From an uncultured Acidimicrobiia bacterium (GTDB taxonomy: Bacteria; Actinomycetota; Acidimicrobiia; Spongiisociales; Spongiisociaceae): a stretch of DNA of 64,000 nucleotides. A model generated the notes under the pieces. That model searched no databases, was not told where the DNA came from, and saw nothing but the letters and a program-made list of their open reading frames with translations. The stretch lies in NCBI GenBank assembly GCA_958295745.1, contig OY282370.1, positions 2,702,548 through 2,766,547 of the forward strand, in the 5' to 3' direction. Of this stretch, positions 43,534-51,780 are shown piece by piece; within the stretch, counting starts at the first letter, position 1; each line of letters opens with the position of its first letter. A program made the translations under genes and the position numbers.

Positions 43534-46500
43534 ATGGCTCTGGTGTGTGTGCGGCGGTCGTGGTTGGCTGTTGTTGCTGTGTTGGGTTTGGTGGGTTCGT
43601 TGTTGGCTGTTGGGGTGGTTCCGGCGGCGGCGGTGGACGGTGAGGCGGACAACGAGGCGGTGTATTCGGCTTGTGTCGGTCCGGCGTTGGAGTCGTTGGG
43701 TTTGGTTGATGTTGTGGGGTCGTTTGCTGAGGACGCGGTGAATTGTTTGGGGCATTATGGGATCACTAAGGGTCGCACGGCGACTACGTATGATCCGGGT
43801 GCTCCGGTGTTGCGGTGGCAGATGGCGTTATTCTTGACGAGGGCTACGGGTCCGGCGGGTGTGTCGTTGTTGGCGGACCCTGCTGATGTGTTCACGGACT
43901 TGGAGGGTGTTTCGGACGAGACGCGTTCGGCGATCAATCAGATGGCCGGGTTGGGGATCATGTCGGGTAGGAGCGGCGGTCGGTTCTCGCCGGATACGGC
44001 GGTGTCTCGGGCGGAGATGGCTTCGATGTTGGACGCGTTTTTGGTCAAGGCCCGGCCGGGTAAGGGCGCTTTCGGCGGCGAGGCGGGTGTGGATGAGTTG
44101 GGGGATGTTACGCCTGATGCCACGGGGTTCAACGACATCGGGAGCGTGACGCGTGGTCAGTATTCGGCGATTGAGCGGATGTTCGAGTTGGGGGTTACTC
44201 GGGGGACGTCGGATAATCAGTTCTCTCCGGGGGGTTTGGTTACTCGGGCGCAGATGGCGGCGTTCATTACTCGGATGTTGGCGCATACGGTGGCTCGTCC
44301 GGCTGGGTTGACGATGCAGGCGAGTGCGTTGTCGGTTGCGGGGACCGCAGATAGTTTGGGGGATGTGGATTTGGTGGTGTCGTTGCGTGATTCGATTCAT
44401 ATGGCGATGGCGGATGAGTCGGTGGATGTGTTCAGTTCCTCGAATGCGGGGGATGCGTTCGGGTCTGATGGGCGTTGCTCTGTGGATGAGGTGTTGAGGT
44501 TGGGGGATGGTACGGGGGTGTGTGAGGTCGAGGTGTCTGATGGGCAGACGGACTCGGATGGGGATGTGGAGATCACGGGTCAGTTTGGTGCTTCGGCGAC
44601 GGTGTGGGCGTGGGCTGGTGATGTTGGTGATCGGTTCGATGCTGATGATACGGTGTGGGCGTCGTTGGAGATCACGGTTACGAAGCCGGCTACGAAGCTG
44701 CGGATCACCGATGATATGGCTGTGAATGCGACGGCGGTGCAGTTCGGTGACCGGGTTACGTTTGTTGTTCAGGTGGTGGACGACGACGGGAATCCGGTGG
44801 CTACCAAGGACGTGTCGGTGACTGTGGCGGCGAACACGACGGTTGCCAGCGGCGCCGCCGGTGCGGGTGAGCAGACGAGTGGCGTTACGAATACTCATAA
44901 GACGGACGACTCGGGGCGGATCGAGCTGTCGTACCGTCAGACCGATCCTCGGACGTCGGGCAGCGATCATGGGGGTGATAGGGCCTGGCTGGATTTGGAT
45001 ATCACCTACTCCGGGACTGATTATGAGTTGGAGGACAAGACCACGCTGAAGAAGGCCAAAGACCCGGACGACGCCATGGTGGAGAACGCGGCGGTGGTCT
45101 GGCGCGACGGCACGCCTGTCGCTACGACTTTGACGTTGGCCCAGGCGGTTTCTTTCCATGAGGCGTCGGGGTCGGGCAGCGGCGCGTCGAACACGGTTAC
45201 GGCTACTTTGGTGGATCAGTACGGCGATCCAGTGGCCCGCCAGAAGGTGGAGTTCACTTCCGACGACGCCGACGGCATCGGCGCCAAGGCGGCTGCTGCG
45301 GGGGCTCCGGCGGTGTTGGTGTTCGACACGTCCAGCGGGGGGACGCGTCTGTTCGGGGATGCTGATGCCCTTTTGACGCGGACTACCAACCGGCGGGGTG
45401 TGGCCAGCCTTACCTACAATCGGGATTCGGCTGACGGCGGGATCGAAACCATCCTGGCCGAGGTCAAGATCGGTTCAGGCGCTACTGCCAAAACGATCGA
45501 GGCTGAGCGGGCCTATCACTACTGGGCGGAGGAGCCCGGGGTGGGGGATTCGGCTTCGGGTCGTCTGATGGCTTCTGACACTGACAACAACCTGCTGGTG
45601 CTGACAGGCGTCGGGGTGTGGTTGGTCAAGTACGACAGCAACGATCATTTCACCACTCCCGACGGTGCGGCTACTTTGTCCGCCTTTGAGACAGACCTGA
45701 GGGACAACGCCAAGCACGCTTCGGTGTCGAACTATCAGACCGCCTCCAAGAACGTCTCCCGGTTCACAACCGGCCACGCTTGGGCGACTTTGGACAACCC
45801 CGGCGGTCAGGCCGCTATCGAGGCCGATTCCCGGTTCGGTCAGGCGTTCGCCGTCGACAACGGGGTCATCGTCGTAGGCGCCAGCTACGAAGCTATCGAC
45901 CATGACGACGACGACAACCCCAGCACGCCGACGGTAAGCCTAAGCAGGGCCGGTGCGGTGTATGTGTATGAGAGCATCACCGACACCAAGCCCACCAAGC
46001 TGGTGTCGGCTACTCCCGTGGCGAGTGCTTATTTCGGGTGGGATGTGGACATCTCCGGGGACACCATCGTGGTCGGGGCGCCGGGGCCGATGAATTTGCC
46101 TGAGGCCGATAGGGGGCCGGGCAACGCTTACATATTCACCAAACCCTCAGGCGGTTGGGGAGACGACAACACGATAGATACCGACGCCGATGATGTCCAC
46201 ACTTTGGCTGGTCGCCCCGGCGCTTGGGATAGCTCTCCCGTCGGCCGCTCAGGCAGCAAGTTAGGTATGGGGGTCGCCGTCTCCGGGGATGAGGAGACGG
46301 TGGCGGTTGTCGCCGCGCACAACGATGGGCCGGGTTGGCAGCGTGGCCGGGTCTACGTGTTCGAGAAGCCCTCCGGCGGTTGGGCCGACATTGCCGATGT
46401 TGCCGATGCTACGAATGGGGCGGATGCGGAGCTGACCAACAACTATCGTTATCTCCAGTATTATAATGATAGGTCGGTGGCGATCTCCGAGAATGGTTCC

Positions 46501-47217
46501 GTGATCGTGGCCGGTTCCGAAGCCTGGCGATCTCCGGGTCCCGGCCCTGGAGCGGTGTTGGTGTACGTCAAGCCCGGCGCTGCTTGGGTTGACGGCGTAC
46601 AGACCGCACATTTGAGCGCTCCCATAAAGCAGGGCGAGACCCACAACATACGTCAGGCGATGGGTAAATATGTGGCGGTCTCGTCGGATGGCCTCACGGT
46701 GGTCACTTCGGGGCACTACGCCCACACAGATACCGACGATCACGGTGTTACCTATGTGTTCTCCGTGGACGCCCTGACCGGCTGGGCGGCTCTCCCTGCC
46801 CCCTCAAGACTTAACCTCGAAACCGCGGGCGACTTGACTGATATGATCTCCTCACCCCAAACCAGTGAGCCTACGGCTACGTTGTCCGTTGCCGGAGCCT
46901 GGTACGGGGACGTGGTGGGCCAGTACATTGCCATCAAGAGCGACGGTTCCGAGATAGCGGCCAGCCGCCACTTCCGACAGGATGGCGACTGGCGGGGTTC
47001 GGTGGTTACCTACACCAAGCTTAAGGGGGCTTCGGCCGTATGGGCGGACGACTCCAGTCCGGACAACGAGTACCTGGGTGTCGCTCCCAGCAACCGTCTG
47101 GGTTGGCAGGTCACCTACGACAAGTCGAACGGTGATCTCTTCTCTGGCATGCGCCAAGAGATCCCGATCGGCGACGATGACTACAAGCTGATGACCATCT
47201 TCCGTATCGACCGATAG
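43534..47217 (+). CDS. Array surface protein 5: SLH / Ig-like / FG-GAP propeller
   Basis: 1227 residues, same layout. ATG 43534 follows GAAAGGAAAGGGG. It is a mosaic: residues of the SLH and first Ig region (SVDEVLRLGDGTGVCEVEVS, VSRAEMASMLDAFLVKARPG) match protein 2, while the next segment (TYSGTDYELEDKTTLKKAKD) matches protein 3. FG-GAP blades include RFGQAFAVDNGVIVVGAS, YFGWDVDISGDTIVVGAP and KLGMGVAVSGDEETVAVV. The last 75 residues are the conserved LGQ/VGQYIAIKSDGSEIAAS...FRIDR ending. Confidence 0.88.
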   Translation: MALVCVRRSWLAVVAVLGLVGSLLAVGVVPAAAVDGEADNEAVYSACVGPALESLGLVDVVGSFAEDAVNCLGHYGITKGRTATTYDPGAPVLRWQMALFLTRATGPAGVSLLADPADVFTDLEGVSDETRSAINQMAGLGIMSGRSGGRFSPDTAVSRAEMASMLDAFLVKARPGKGAFGGEAGVDELGDVTPDATGFNDIGSVTRGQYSAIERMFELGVTRGTSDNQFSPGGLVTRAQMAAFITRMLAHTVARPAGLTMQASALSVAGTADSLGDVDLVVSLRDSIHMAMADESVDVFSSSNAGDAFGSDGRCSVDEVLRLGDGTGVCEVEVSDGQTDSDGDVEITGQFGASATVWAWAGDVGDRFDADDTVWASLEITVTKPATKLRITDDMAVNATAVQFGDRVTFVVQVVDDDGNPVATKDVSVTVAANTTVASGAAGAGEQTSGVTNTHKTDDSGRIELSYRQTDPRTSGSDHGGDRAWLDLDITYSGTDYELEDKTTLKKAKDPDDAMVENAAVVWRDGTPVATTLTLAQAVSFHEASGSGSGASNTVTATLVDQYGDPVARQKVEFTSDDADGIGAKAAAAGAPAVLVFDTSSGGTRLFGDADALLTRTTNRRGVASLTYNRDSADGGIETILAEVKIGSGATAKTIEAERAYHYWAEEPGVGDSASGRLMASDTDNNLLVLTGVGVWLVKYDSNDHFTTPDGAATLSAFETDLRDNAKHASVSNYQTASKNVSRFTTGHAWATLDNPGGQAAIEADSRFGQAFAVDNGVIVVGASYEAIDHDDDDNPSTPTVSLSRAGAVYVYESITDTKPTKLVSATPVASAYFGWDVDISGDTIVVGAPGPMNLPEADRGPGNAYIFTKPSGGWGDDNTIDTDADDVHTLAGRPGAWDSSPVGRSGSKLGMGVAVSGDEETVAVVAAHNDGPGWQRGRVYVFEKPSGGWADIADVADATNGADAELTNNYRYLQYYNDRSVAISENGSVIVAGSEAWRSPGPGPGAVLVYVKPGAAWVDGVQTAHLSAPIKQGETHNIRQAMGKYVAVSSDGLTVVTSGHYAHTDTDDHGVTYVFSVDALTGWAALPAPSRLNLETAGDLTDMISSPQTSEPTATLSVAGAWYGDVVGQYIAIKSDGSEIAASRHFRQDGDWRGSVVTYTKLKGASAVWADDSSPDNEYLGVAPSNRLGWQVTYDKSNGDLFSGMRQEIPIGDDDYKLMTIFRIDR

Positions 47218-47250
47218 ATCCTTTACCGCAACCAACCACACGCCAGGGCG

Positions 47251-47276
47251 GGGGTCTCCACTTCGGTGGAGGCCCC
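47251..47276 (+). terminator. Hairpin terminator after array gene 5
   Basis: Same 11-bp stem with TTCG loop; it also faces the convergent GNAT gene 22 bp away. Confidence 0.85.
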
Positions 47277-47297
47277 TTCCTGGTTTTCAGGCTCCGA

Positions 47298-47828
47298 TCA
47301 TCGACCGGCGGGGGGTTTGCCTTCCCCGGAGGGTCTCGAAAGAGGTTTTTCGTAGACGACGGAGGCGCGCAGCCGGCCCTCGGGGATGTCGTAGTAGGTG
47401 CGGAGGGCCGTTTCGGGGTCCTCCGCGAGGCGAAAGCCTGACTTTTCCAGATGGCCCCGCGCTTTGTAGTTGGCTGCGTAGGTTCCTACGACCAGCCGTC
47501 TGGCGTCCGGTTGCTGTTGGAGCCGTTCCTCGATGTGTTCCACCAACGCCGAGGCCACTCCTCTTCTTTGATGGCGGGGCAGGATGTATGCGTGGCGCAG
47601 CAACACCGCCTGTCCGGCCGGTTCGCTCCCTATCACGCCCGCCAGCTCGCCGTCTATGAACGCCCCCCACCAGGTCATGCGCCGTCTCTCGGCTTCCCAG
47701 GCGGCCTCGTCCATCTCCGGTGAGTGGATCTCCTCGGGCGGCAGGAACTCCCGGTACCACTCGGCGGCGGTGTTGATCACCTCGACCGCCCTGTTACGGT
47801 CGCCGGATGTGAGTTCCCGGATCGTCAA
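47298..47828 (-). CDS. GNAT-family N-acetyltransferase
   Basis: 176-residue GNAT acetyltransferase using acetyl-CoA on an unknown acceptor. The acetyl-CoA-binding motif A is ILPRHQRRGVASALVEHIEE (Q/RxxGxG/A pattern), followed by VGTYAANYKARGHLEKSGF, typical of motif B. TTG start at 47828, seven bases after AGGAG. Convergent with array gene 5. Parts of its 3' end are scattered through the array, so it was the original right-hand neighbour of the ancestral surface-protein gene. Confidence 0.87.
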   Translation of the reverse strand: MTIRELTSGDRNRAVEVINTAAEWYREFLPPEEIHSPEMDEAAWEAERRRMTWWGAFIDGELAGVIGSEPAGQAVLLRHAYILPRHQRRGVASALVEHIEERLQQQPDARRLVVGTYAANYKARGHLEKSGFRLAEDPETALRTYYDIPEGRLRASVVYEKPLSRPSGEGKPPAGR

Positions 47829-47905
47829 TCGCCCGCTCCTCCCCGAGTCCGCCCGTGGAGTCTACCCTCTACCCTTCGAGGGGAGGCGGCCAAGGGGAGG
47901 CGGCG

Positions 47906-48598
47906 ATGGAAACGATGGATTTCGAGCGCAAGCGAGAGGGCGAGCTTTCGTATTGGTCGGTCCGGAAAAACGAAGAGGGCCAGCTAGAGAACTGGTGGTA
48001 CGAACGCTTCTATACGGAGCACTTCGGTTTGACCCTCGCCGACTACGCCGGGAAGCGGGTGCTGGACATCGGATGCGGCCCCAGGGGGTCGCTGGAATGG
48101 GCGGCTACCGCCTTGGAACGGGTGGGGGTCGATCCTCTCGCCGAGGAATACCTGAAGATAGGCGCGGCAGAGCATGGAATGACCTATGCAGCGGCCCCGG
48201 CGGAGTCCGTTCCGTACGCCGACGGCTACTTCGACATCGTCTGTTCCTTCAACTCCCTGGACCATGTAGACGACCTCGACGACGCGATCAGGGAGATCAA
48301 ACGGGTGGCGGCGGTCGGGGGGCTGGTCTTGTTGCTCACCGACGTGCACGAGGAACCGACCCCGCAGGAACCGATCTGTTTCGGCTGGGATGTGGTTTCC
48401 CGGTTCACGCCGGAGCTGGCGCCCCAATCGATCCGGTGTTACGAGAAGCAGGGGGGCGGCATGTATCAGAGCATCGATCAGGGAGTCCTGTTCGACCACG
48501 CCGACCGGGAACAGAGGTACGGGGTGCTGTCCGCCCGGTTCGTGCGGGTGGATGCACCGCCGGGCGGCGTTTCCTCGAACGACCCGGGCGATCCCTGA
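47906..48598 (+). CDS. Class I SAM-dependent methyltransferase
   Basis: 230-residue methyltransferase. Motif I is VLDIGCGPRGSLEW, motif II VGVDPLAEEY, motif post-I PYADGYFDIVCSFNSLDHVDD, then IREIKRVAAVGGLVLLL, the classical Methyltransf_11 order. ATG 47906 is preceded by GGGGAGGCGGCG; an upstream GTG at 47855 is in frame but has no such site. Substrate unknown. Divergent from the GNAT gene with a 77-bp shared upstream region. Confidence 0.88.
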   Translation: METMDFERKREGELSYWSVRKNEEGQLENWWYERFYTEHFGLTLADYAGKRVLDIGCGPRGSLEWAATALERVGVDPLAEEYLKIGAAEHGMTYAAAPAESVPYADGYFDIVCSFNSLDHVDDLDDAIREIKRVAAVGGLVLLLTDVHEEPTPQEPICFGWDVVSRFTPELAPQSIRCYEKQGGGMYQSIDQGVLFDHADREQRYGVLSARFVRVDAPPGGVSSNDPGDP

Positions 48599-48678
48599 GA
48601 AACGAGGGTGCTCCGACGCCGGGGGACGGGGCCTTTTTGATGAATTGATGTCCGAGTTGCTGATGTACGATGTCCGCA

Positions 48679-48939
48679 ATGAGAACCACCTTGACCCTCG
48701 ACGCCGACATAGGGGTGCGTTTGAAGGAGTTGGCCAAAGAACGGTCCGTTTCCTTCGAGGAGGTGCTGAACGCGACGCTCCGGGCCGGCCTGGCCGCAGA
48801 GGAACCGGTTACGCGGCCCTTCACGGTGCGGGCGAAGCCGATGGCCGTCCGTCCGGGGGCCGACCTGAACCGGGCTCTCCGGTTGGCGGACGAGCTCGAA
48901 GACGAAGCACTCGTACACGAGCTCGATCTCGGAAGGTGA
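48679..48939 (+). CDS. VapB-like ribbon-helix-helix antitoxin
   Basis: 86-residue protein beginning MRTTLTLDADIGVRLKELAK, a typical VapB/DUF2191 ribbon-helix-helix N-terminus, with a C-terminal toxin-binding tail. An ATG at 48670 is also in frame. The next frame opens on an overlapping GTGA, the classic vapBC coupling, but the toxin is destroyed (see next entry), so this is an orphan antitoxin. Confidence 0.78.
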   Translation: MRTTLTLDADIGVRLKELAKERSVSFEEVLNATLRAGLAAEEPVTRPFTVRAKPMAVRPGADLNRALRLADELEDEALVHELDLGR

Positions 48940-49010
48940 AACTTCTCGTCGAGCACGGCGCCGATCTGTATTCCTGCGATTGGGATTTTGCCCGTTTCGG
49001 TTGCCCGTTT
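48936..49010 (+). pseudogene. Internally deleted VapC toxin remnant
   Basis: GTG at 48936 overlaps the antitoxin stop. The frame reads VKLLVEHGADLYSCDWDFARF: the first four or five residues fit a VapC start, and EHGADLYSCDWDFARF fits the C-terminal end of PIN-domain VapC proteins (SxDxDFARF). About 100 residues carrying most of the PIN acidic site are missing. After this the frame continues only through non-homologous sequence. Confidence 0.6.
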
Positions 49011-49116
49011 CGCAGGTCTTCGGCGGGTCGACCCGCTTGCCTGAAGCGCCGCCGCCGGAGCCTACTATCGTGTCGTTCGACAGTGATCGGACGCGGCAGG
49101 AGAGGCGGAATCAGGG

Positions 49117-50175
49117 ATGGCCGGCATCGTGCACATAGTGGGAACGGGGACCATCGGTGAGCCCCTGATCGGGTTGATGGCCGACAACAAGGAGGCCTTC
49201 GGGATCGACGAGGTCACCTTCCACAAACGGACGCCGCTGATCCACGAGCGGGGCAAGGTGAACGACTTGGTGCGGAGGGGCGCCCGCCTCTCGGTGGACG
49301 CCGACCGATGGAGCGGGTTCGAGGAGCTGGGCCACGCCCCCAAACTGGAGGCGCGGGAAGCCATCGAGCGGGCCTCCGTGGTGATCGACTGCACACCGGC
49401 CGGCAACGAGAACAAGGAAAAGTACTACCGCCGCGCCGCCGCCGTCACCGGTTTCCTCGCCCAGGGGTCGGAGTTCGGTTTCGGCAAGATGTACGCTAGG
49501 GGCATCAACGACGCCGCCCTGGATCGGGACGCGGACCGCTACCTCCACATAGTTTCGTGCAACACCCACAACATCTCGGTGCTGCTCAAGACCCTCGGGT
49601 TCGATGCTGACGGAAACAACCGCGTGGTCGAGGGGACATTCCTCTGCATCCGGCGCGCCAACGACATCAGCCAGGACAAAGGGTTCATTCCCGCCCCCCA
49701 GGTGGGGACCCATCCTCTGGAAGGCTTCGGCACCCATCATGCCCGAGACGCCCATCACCTGTTCAAGACCCTGGGCCACGATCTCGACCTGTTCTCATCG
49801 GCGGTCAAGGTCAACAGCCAGTACATGCACGCCCTCCACTTCGAGATCGTCCTGGATCGCGCCGTGACCGTCGAGGAGGCCCGGGCGCGCCTGGAGGCCA
49901 ACCCGCGGGTGGCCATCACCTACAAGCGTTCGGCAGGCCAGATATTCTCCTTCGGGCGGGACCACGGCTACTACGGCCGGATCCTGAGCCAGACGGTGGT
50001 TCCGGTCGAGACACTGGCGGTTCGGGGCGGCAACCGGATCATCGGGTTCTGCTTCACCCCGCAGGACGGCAACCCGATGCTCTCCACGGTGGCCGCCACC
50101 TTGTGGCACCTCCATCCGGAAGGGTTCGACGACCGGCTCGATGTCCTCAGCCCTTACCTCTTCCCCGAGATCTGA
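49117..50175 (+). CDS. Type II (archaeal-type) glyceraldehyde-3-phosphate dehydrogenase
   Basis: 352-residue NAD(P)-dependent dehydrogenase of the archaeal GAPDH class. N-terminal dinucleotide motif GTGTIGEPL, DCTPAGNENK, GSEFGFGKMYARGIND, and the catalytic Cys in HIVSCNTHNISVLL, corresponding to SCNTT in archaeal enzymes; RANDISQDKGF, HHARDAHHL and SQYMHALHFEI follow. Bacterial class I GAPDH instead has SCTTN. It may act in carbon metabolism or on a related semialdehyde. ATG 49117 follows AGGAGAGGCGG. The SLH-VanW gene starts 20 bp downstream. Confidence 0.85.
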   Translation: MAGIVHIVGTGTIGEPLIGLMADNKEAFGIDEVTFHKRTPLIHERGKVNDLVRRGARLSVDADRWSGFEELGHAPKLEAREAIERASVVIDCTPAGNENKEKYYRRAAAVTGFLAQGSEFGFGKMYARGINDAALDRDADRYLHIVSCNTHNISVLLKTLGFDADGNNRVVEGTFLCIRRANDISQDKGFIPAPQVGTHPLEGFGTHHARDAHHLFKTLGHDLDLFSSAVKVNSQYMHALHFEIVLDRAVTVEEARARLEANPRVAITYKRSAGQIFSFGRDHGYYGRILSQTVVPVETLAVRGGNRIIGFCFTPQDGNPMLSTVAATLWHLHPEGFDDRLDVLSPYLFPEI

Positions 50176-50194
50176 CCGGGGAACGGTTATCCGA

Positions 50195-51538
50195 GTGCTG
50201 CGTCGTTCCCGTCTGCGCGCCCTCGCGGCCGGGCTGGCCGTGGCGGTGTCGGCCGCCGCGGCGCCCATCTCCGCCGCCGCCGAGGAAGGCGGCGCCCTAA
50301 CCGATACAGCCGAGGCCGGGATCCACTCCCCGGCGGTGGAGGTGCTCGAATCTATCGGCGTCTTCGACGGCGCCGAGTGCACCCCCGGACGCTTCTGCCC
50401 CGCCGAGCCTCTGCGGCGCTGGGTCATGGCGGTATGGCTGGTGCGGGCGCTCGACGAGAAGGATCCGGCCGCGGCGGACTCCGGCGGATTCGCGGATGTG
50501 GACGACGGCGTGTGGTGGGCGGGCCACGTGGATCGCCTCGCCGATCTCGGGATAACCAACGGATGCGCCGCCGAACCGGCCCGGTACTGCCCCGACGGGG
50601 TCGTGACCCGGGCGCAGCTGGCGAGTTTCCTGACCCGGGCCTTCGACCTGGCGCCGGCCGGCTCGGCCGGGTTCACCGACATCTCGGGCAGCAGCCACGC
50701 CGACGGCATCGATGCCCTGGTGGCCGCCGGGATCGCGGCGGGCTGCGCCGACGGCCCGCCCCGGTACTGCCCGGACGACCCCGTCACCAGGGCGGAGACG
50801 GCGACCTTCCTGGCCCGGGCGCTCCGTCTGGTGCCCTCCGCCGAGTTCGCAGACGCCGTGGAGAGGTTGGGGGTTGGTCACCTGGTGTCTCGATACACCA
50901 CCTACCATTCCTGCTGCGCCCCCCGGGTGAACAACATCCAATTGTTCGCCGACAAGGTCAACGGCGCGACGGTGCCGCCCGGCGGGAGTTTCAGCCTCAA
51001 CAGACGCGTGGGGAAGCGGACCGCGGCCGGCGGTTTTGTGGGGGCCGGCACCCTGGTGGGAGGGGAGCTCGTCAACACCGTGGGAGGGGGGGTGAGCCAG
51101 TTCGCCACCACCTTCTACAACGCCATGTTCTGGGGCGGCTACCGGGACGTGTTTCACAAGGTGCACAGCTTCTACTTCTCGCGCTACCCCGAGGGTATAG
51201 AGGCCACCATCAACTGGCCCGACGTCGATCTGGTCTTCCGCAACGACACCGCCGGACATGTGCTGATCGCGACCCGGTACACCGGAACCTCCATCACCGT
51301 GGAGTTCTACGGTGACAACGACGGGCGGATCGTGGCCGGGGACTGGAAGGACGGCCGGGGCAGCCTGGAGGTGGTCGCCGAGGGAGGCCCGGCGGCGCGG
51401 GCGGTTACCGCCCAGGTTTCGGAACGTTTCGATCATACGAACCCGCCTGAGCCCCTGCGGCGCGCCGATCCGGGCTTGGAAGTAGGGGAGGAGAAGCGGA
51501 AACAATCCGCCCGGTCGGGCTGGAGCGTGCGGGTTACC
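50195..51538 (+). pseudogene. SLH-VanW surface protein, 5' part, split by an IS110 element
   Basis: Signal peptide (LRALAAGLAVAVSAAAAPISA), three SLH-type repeats with conserved RYCPDxxVTRAxxAxFLxRA, then a VanW domain (PPGGSFSLNRRVGKRTAAGGF, GGGVSQFATTFYNAMFWGG, FSRYPEGIEATI). VanW/YoaR domains are found in cell-wall-associated proteins. GTG 50195 is taken as the start. The coding sequence breaks after ...SGWSVRVT; the intact frame runs on into the insertion element and stops at 51670, so a chimeric protein with a foreign C-terminus of about 44 residues may be made. The missing end lies at 53015-53161. Confidence 0.87.
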
Positions 51539-51540
51539 CC

Positions 51541-51780
51541 TTACCGTGTTCTGGCATGTCCCCGTGGGATGATTCGGGGATGGTTGCCCGTCACGGCGGG
51601 TAGGGCTGTCGGGCCCTGTCAGATAGATGACTTGGGGCGTGGTGCCGCCCGCCGTGTTGGGTGTGGTTGACCTCTAACAGGAACATGCTCCCAGGTTCTG
51701 GGGCTTTGTAAGGTGGTTGACGGCAGCTGCGCCCGTGGGCGGGTGACCTGTGGAAAAGCTGATTTCGTTGGAAGGAGACA
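51541..51780 (+). ncRNA. Candidate IS110 bridge RNA region
   Basis: Left end of the element, upstream of the transposase, where IS110-group elements encode their bridge RNA. An 8-bp stem ACGGCGGG (51593-51600) / CCCGCCGT (51648-51655) encloses a 47-nt internal loop with a smaller AGGGC/GCCCT hairpin; further hairpins are CCCCG...CGGGG (51560-51579 area) and CGCCC-GT-GGGCG near 51735. Exact ends not determined. Confidence 0.45.
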
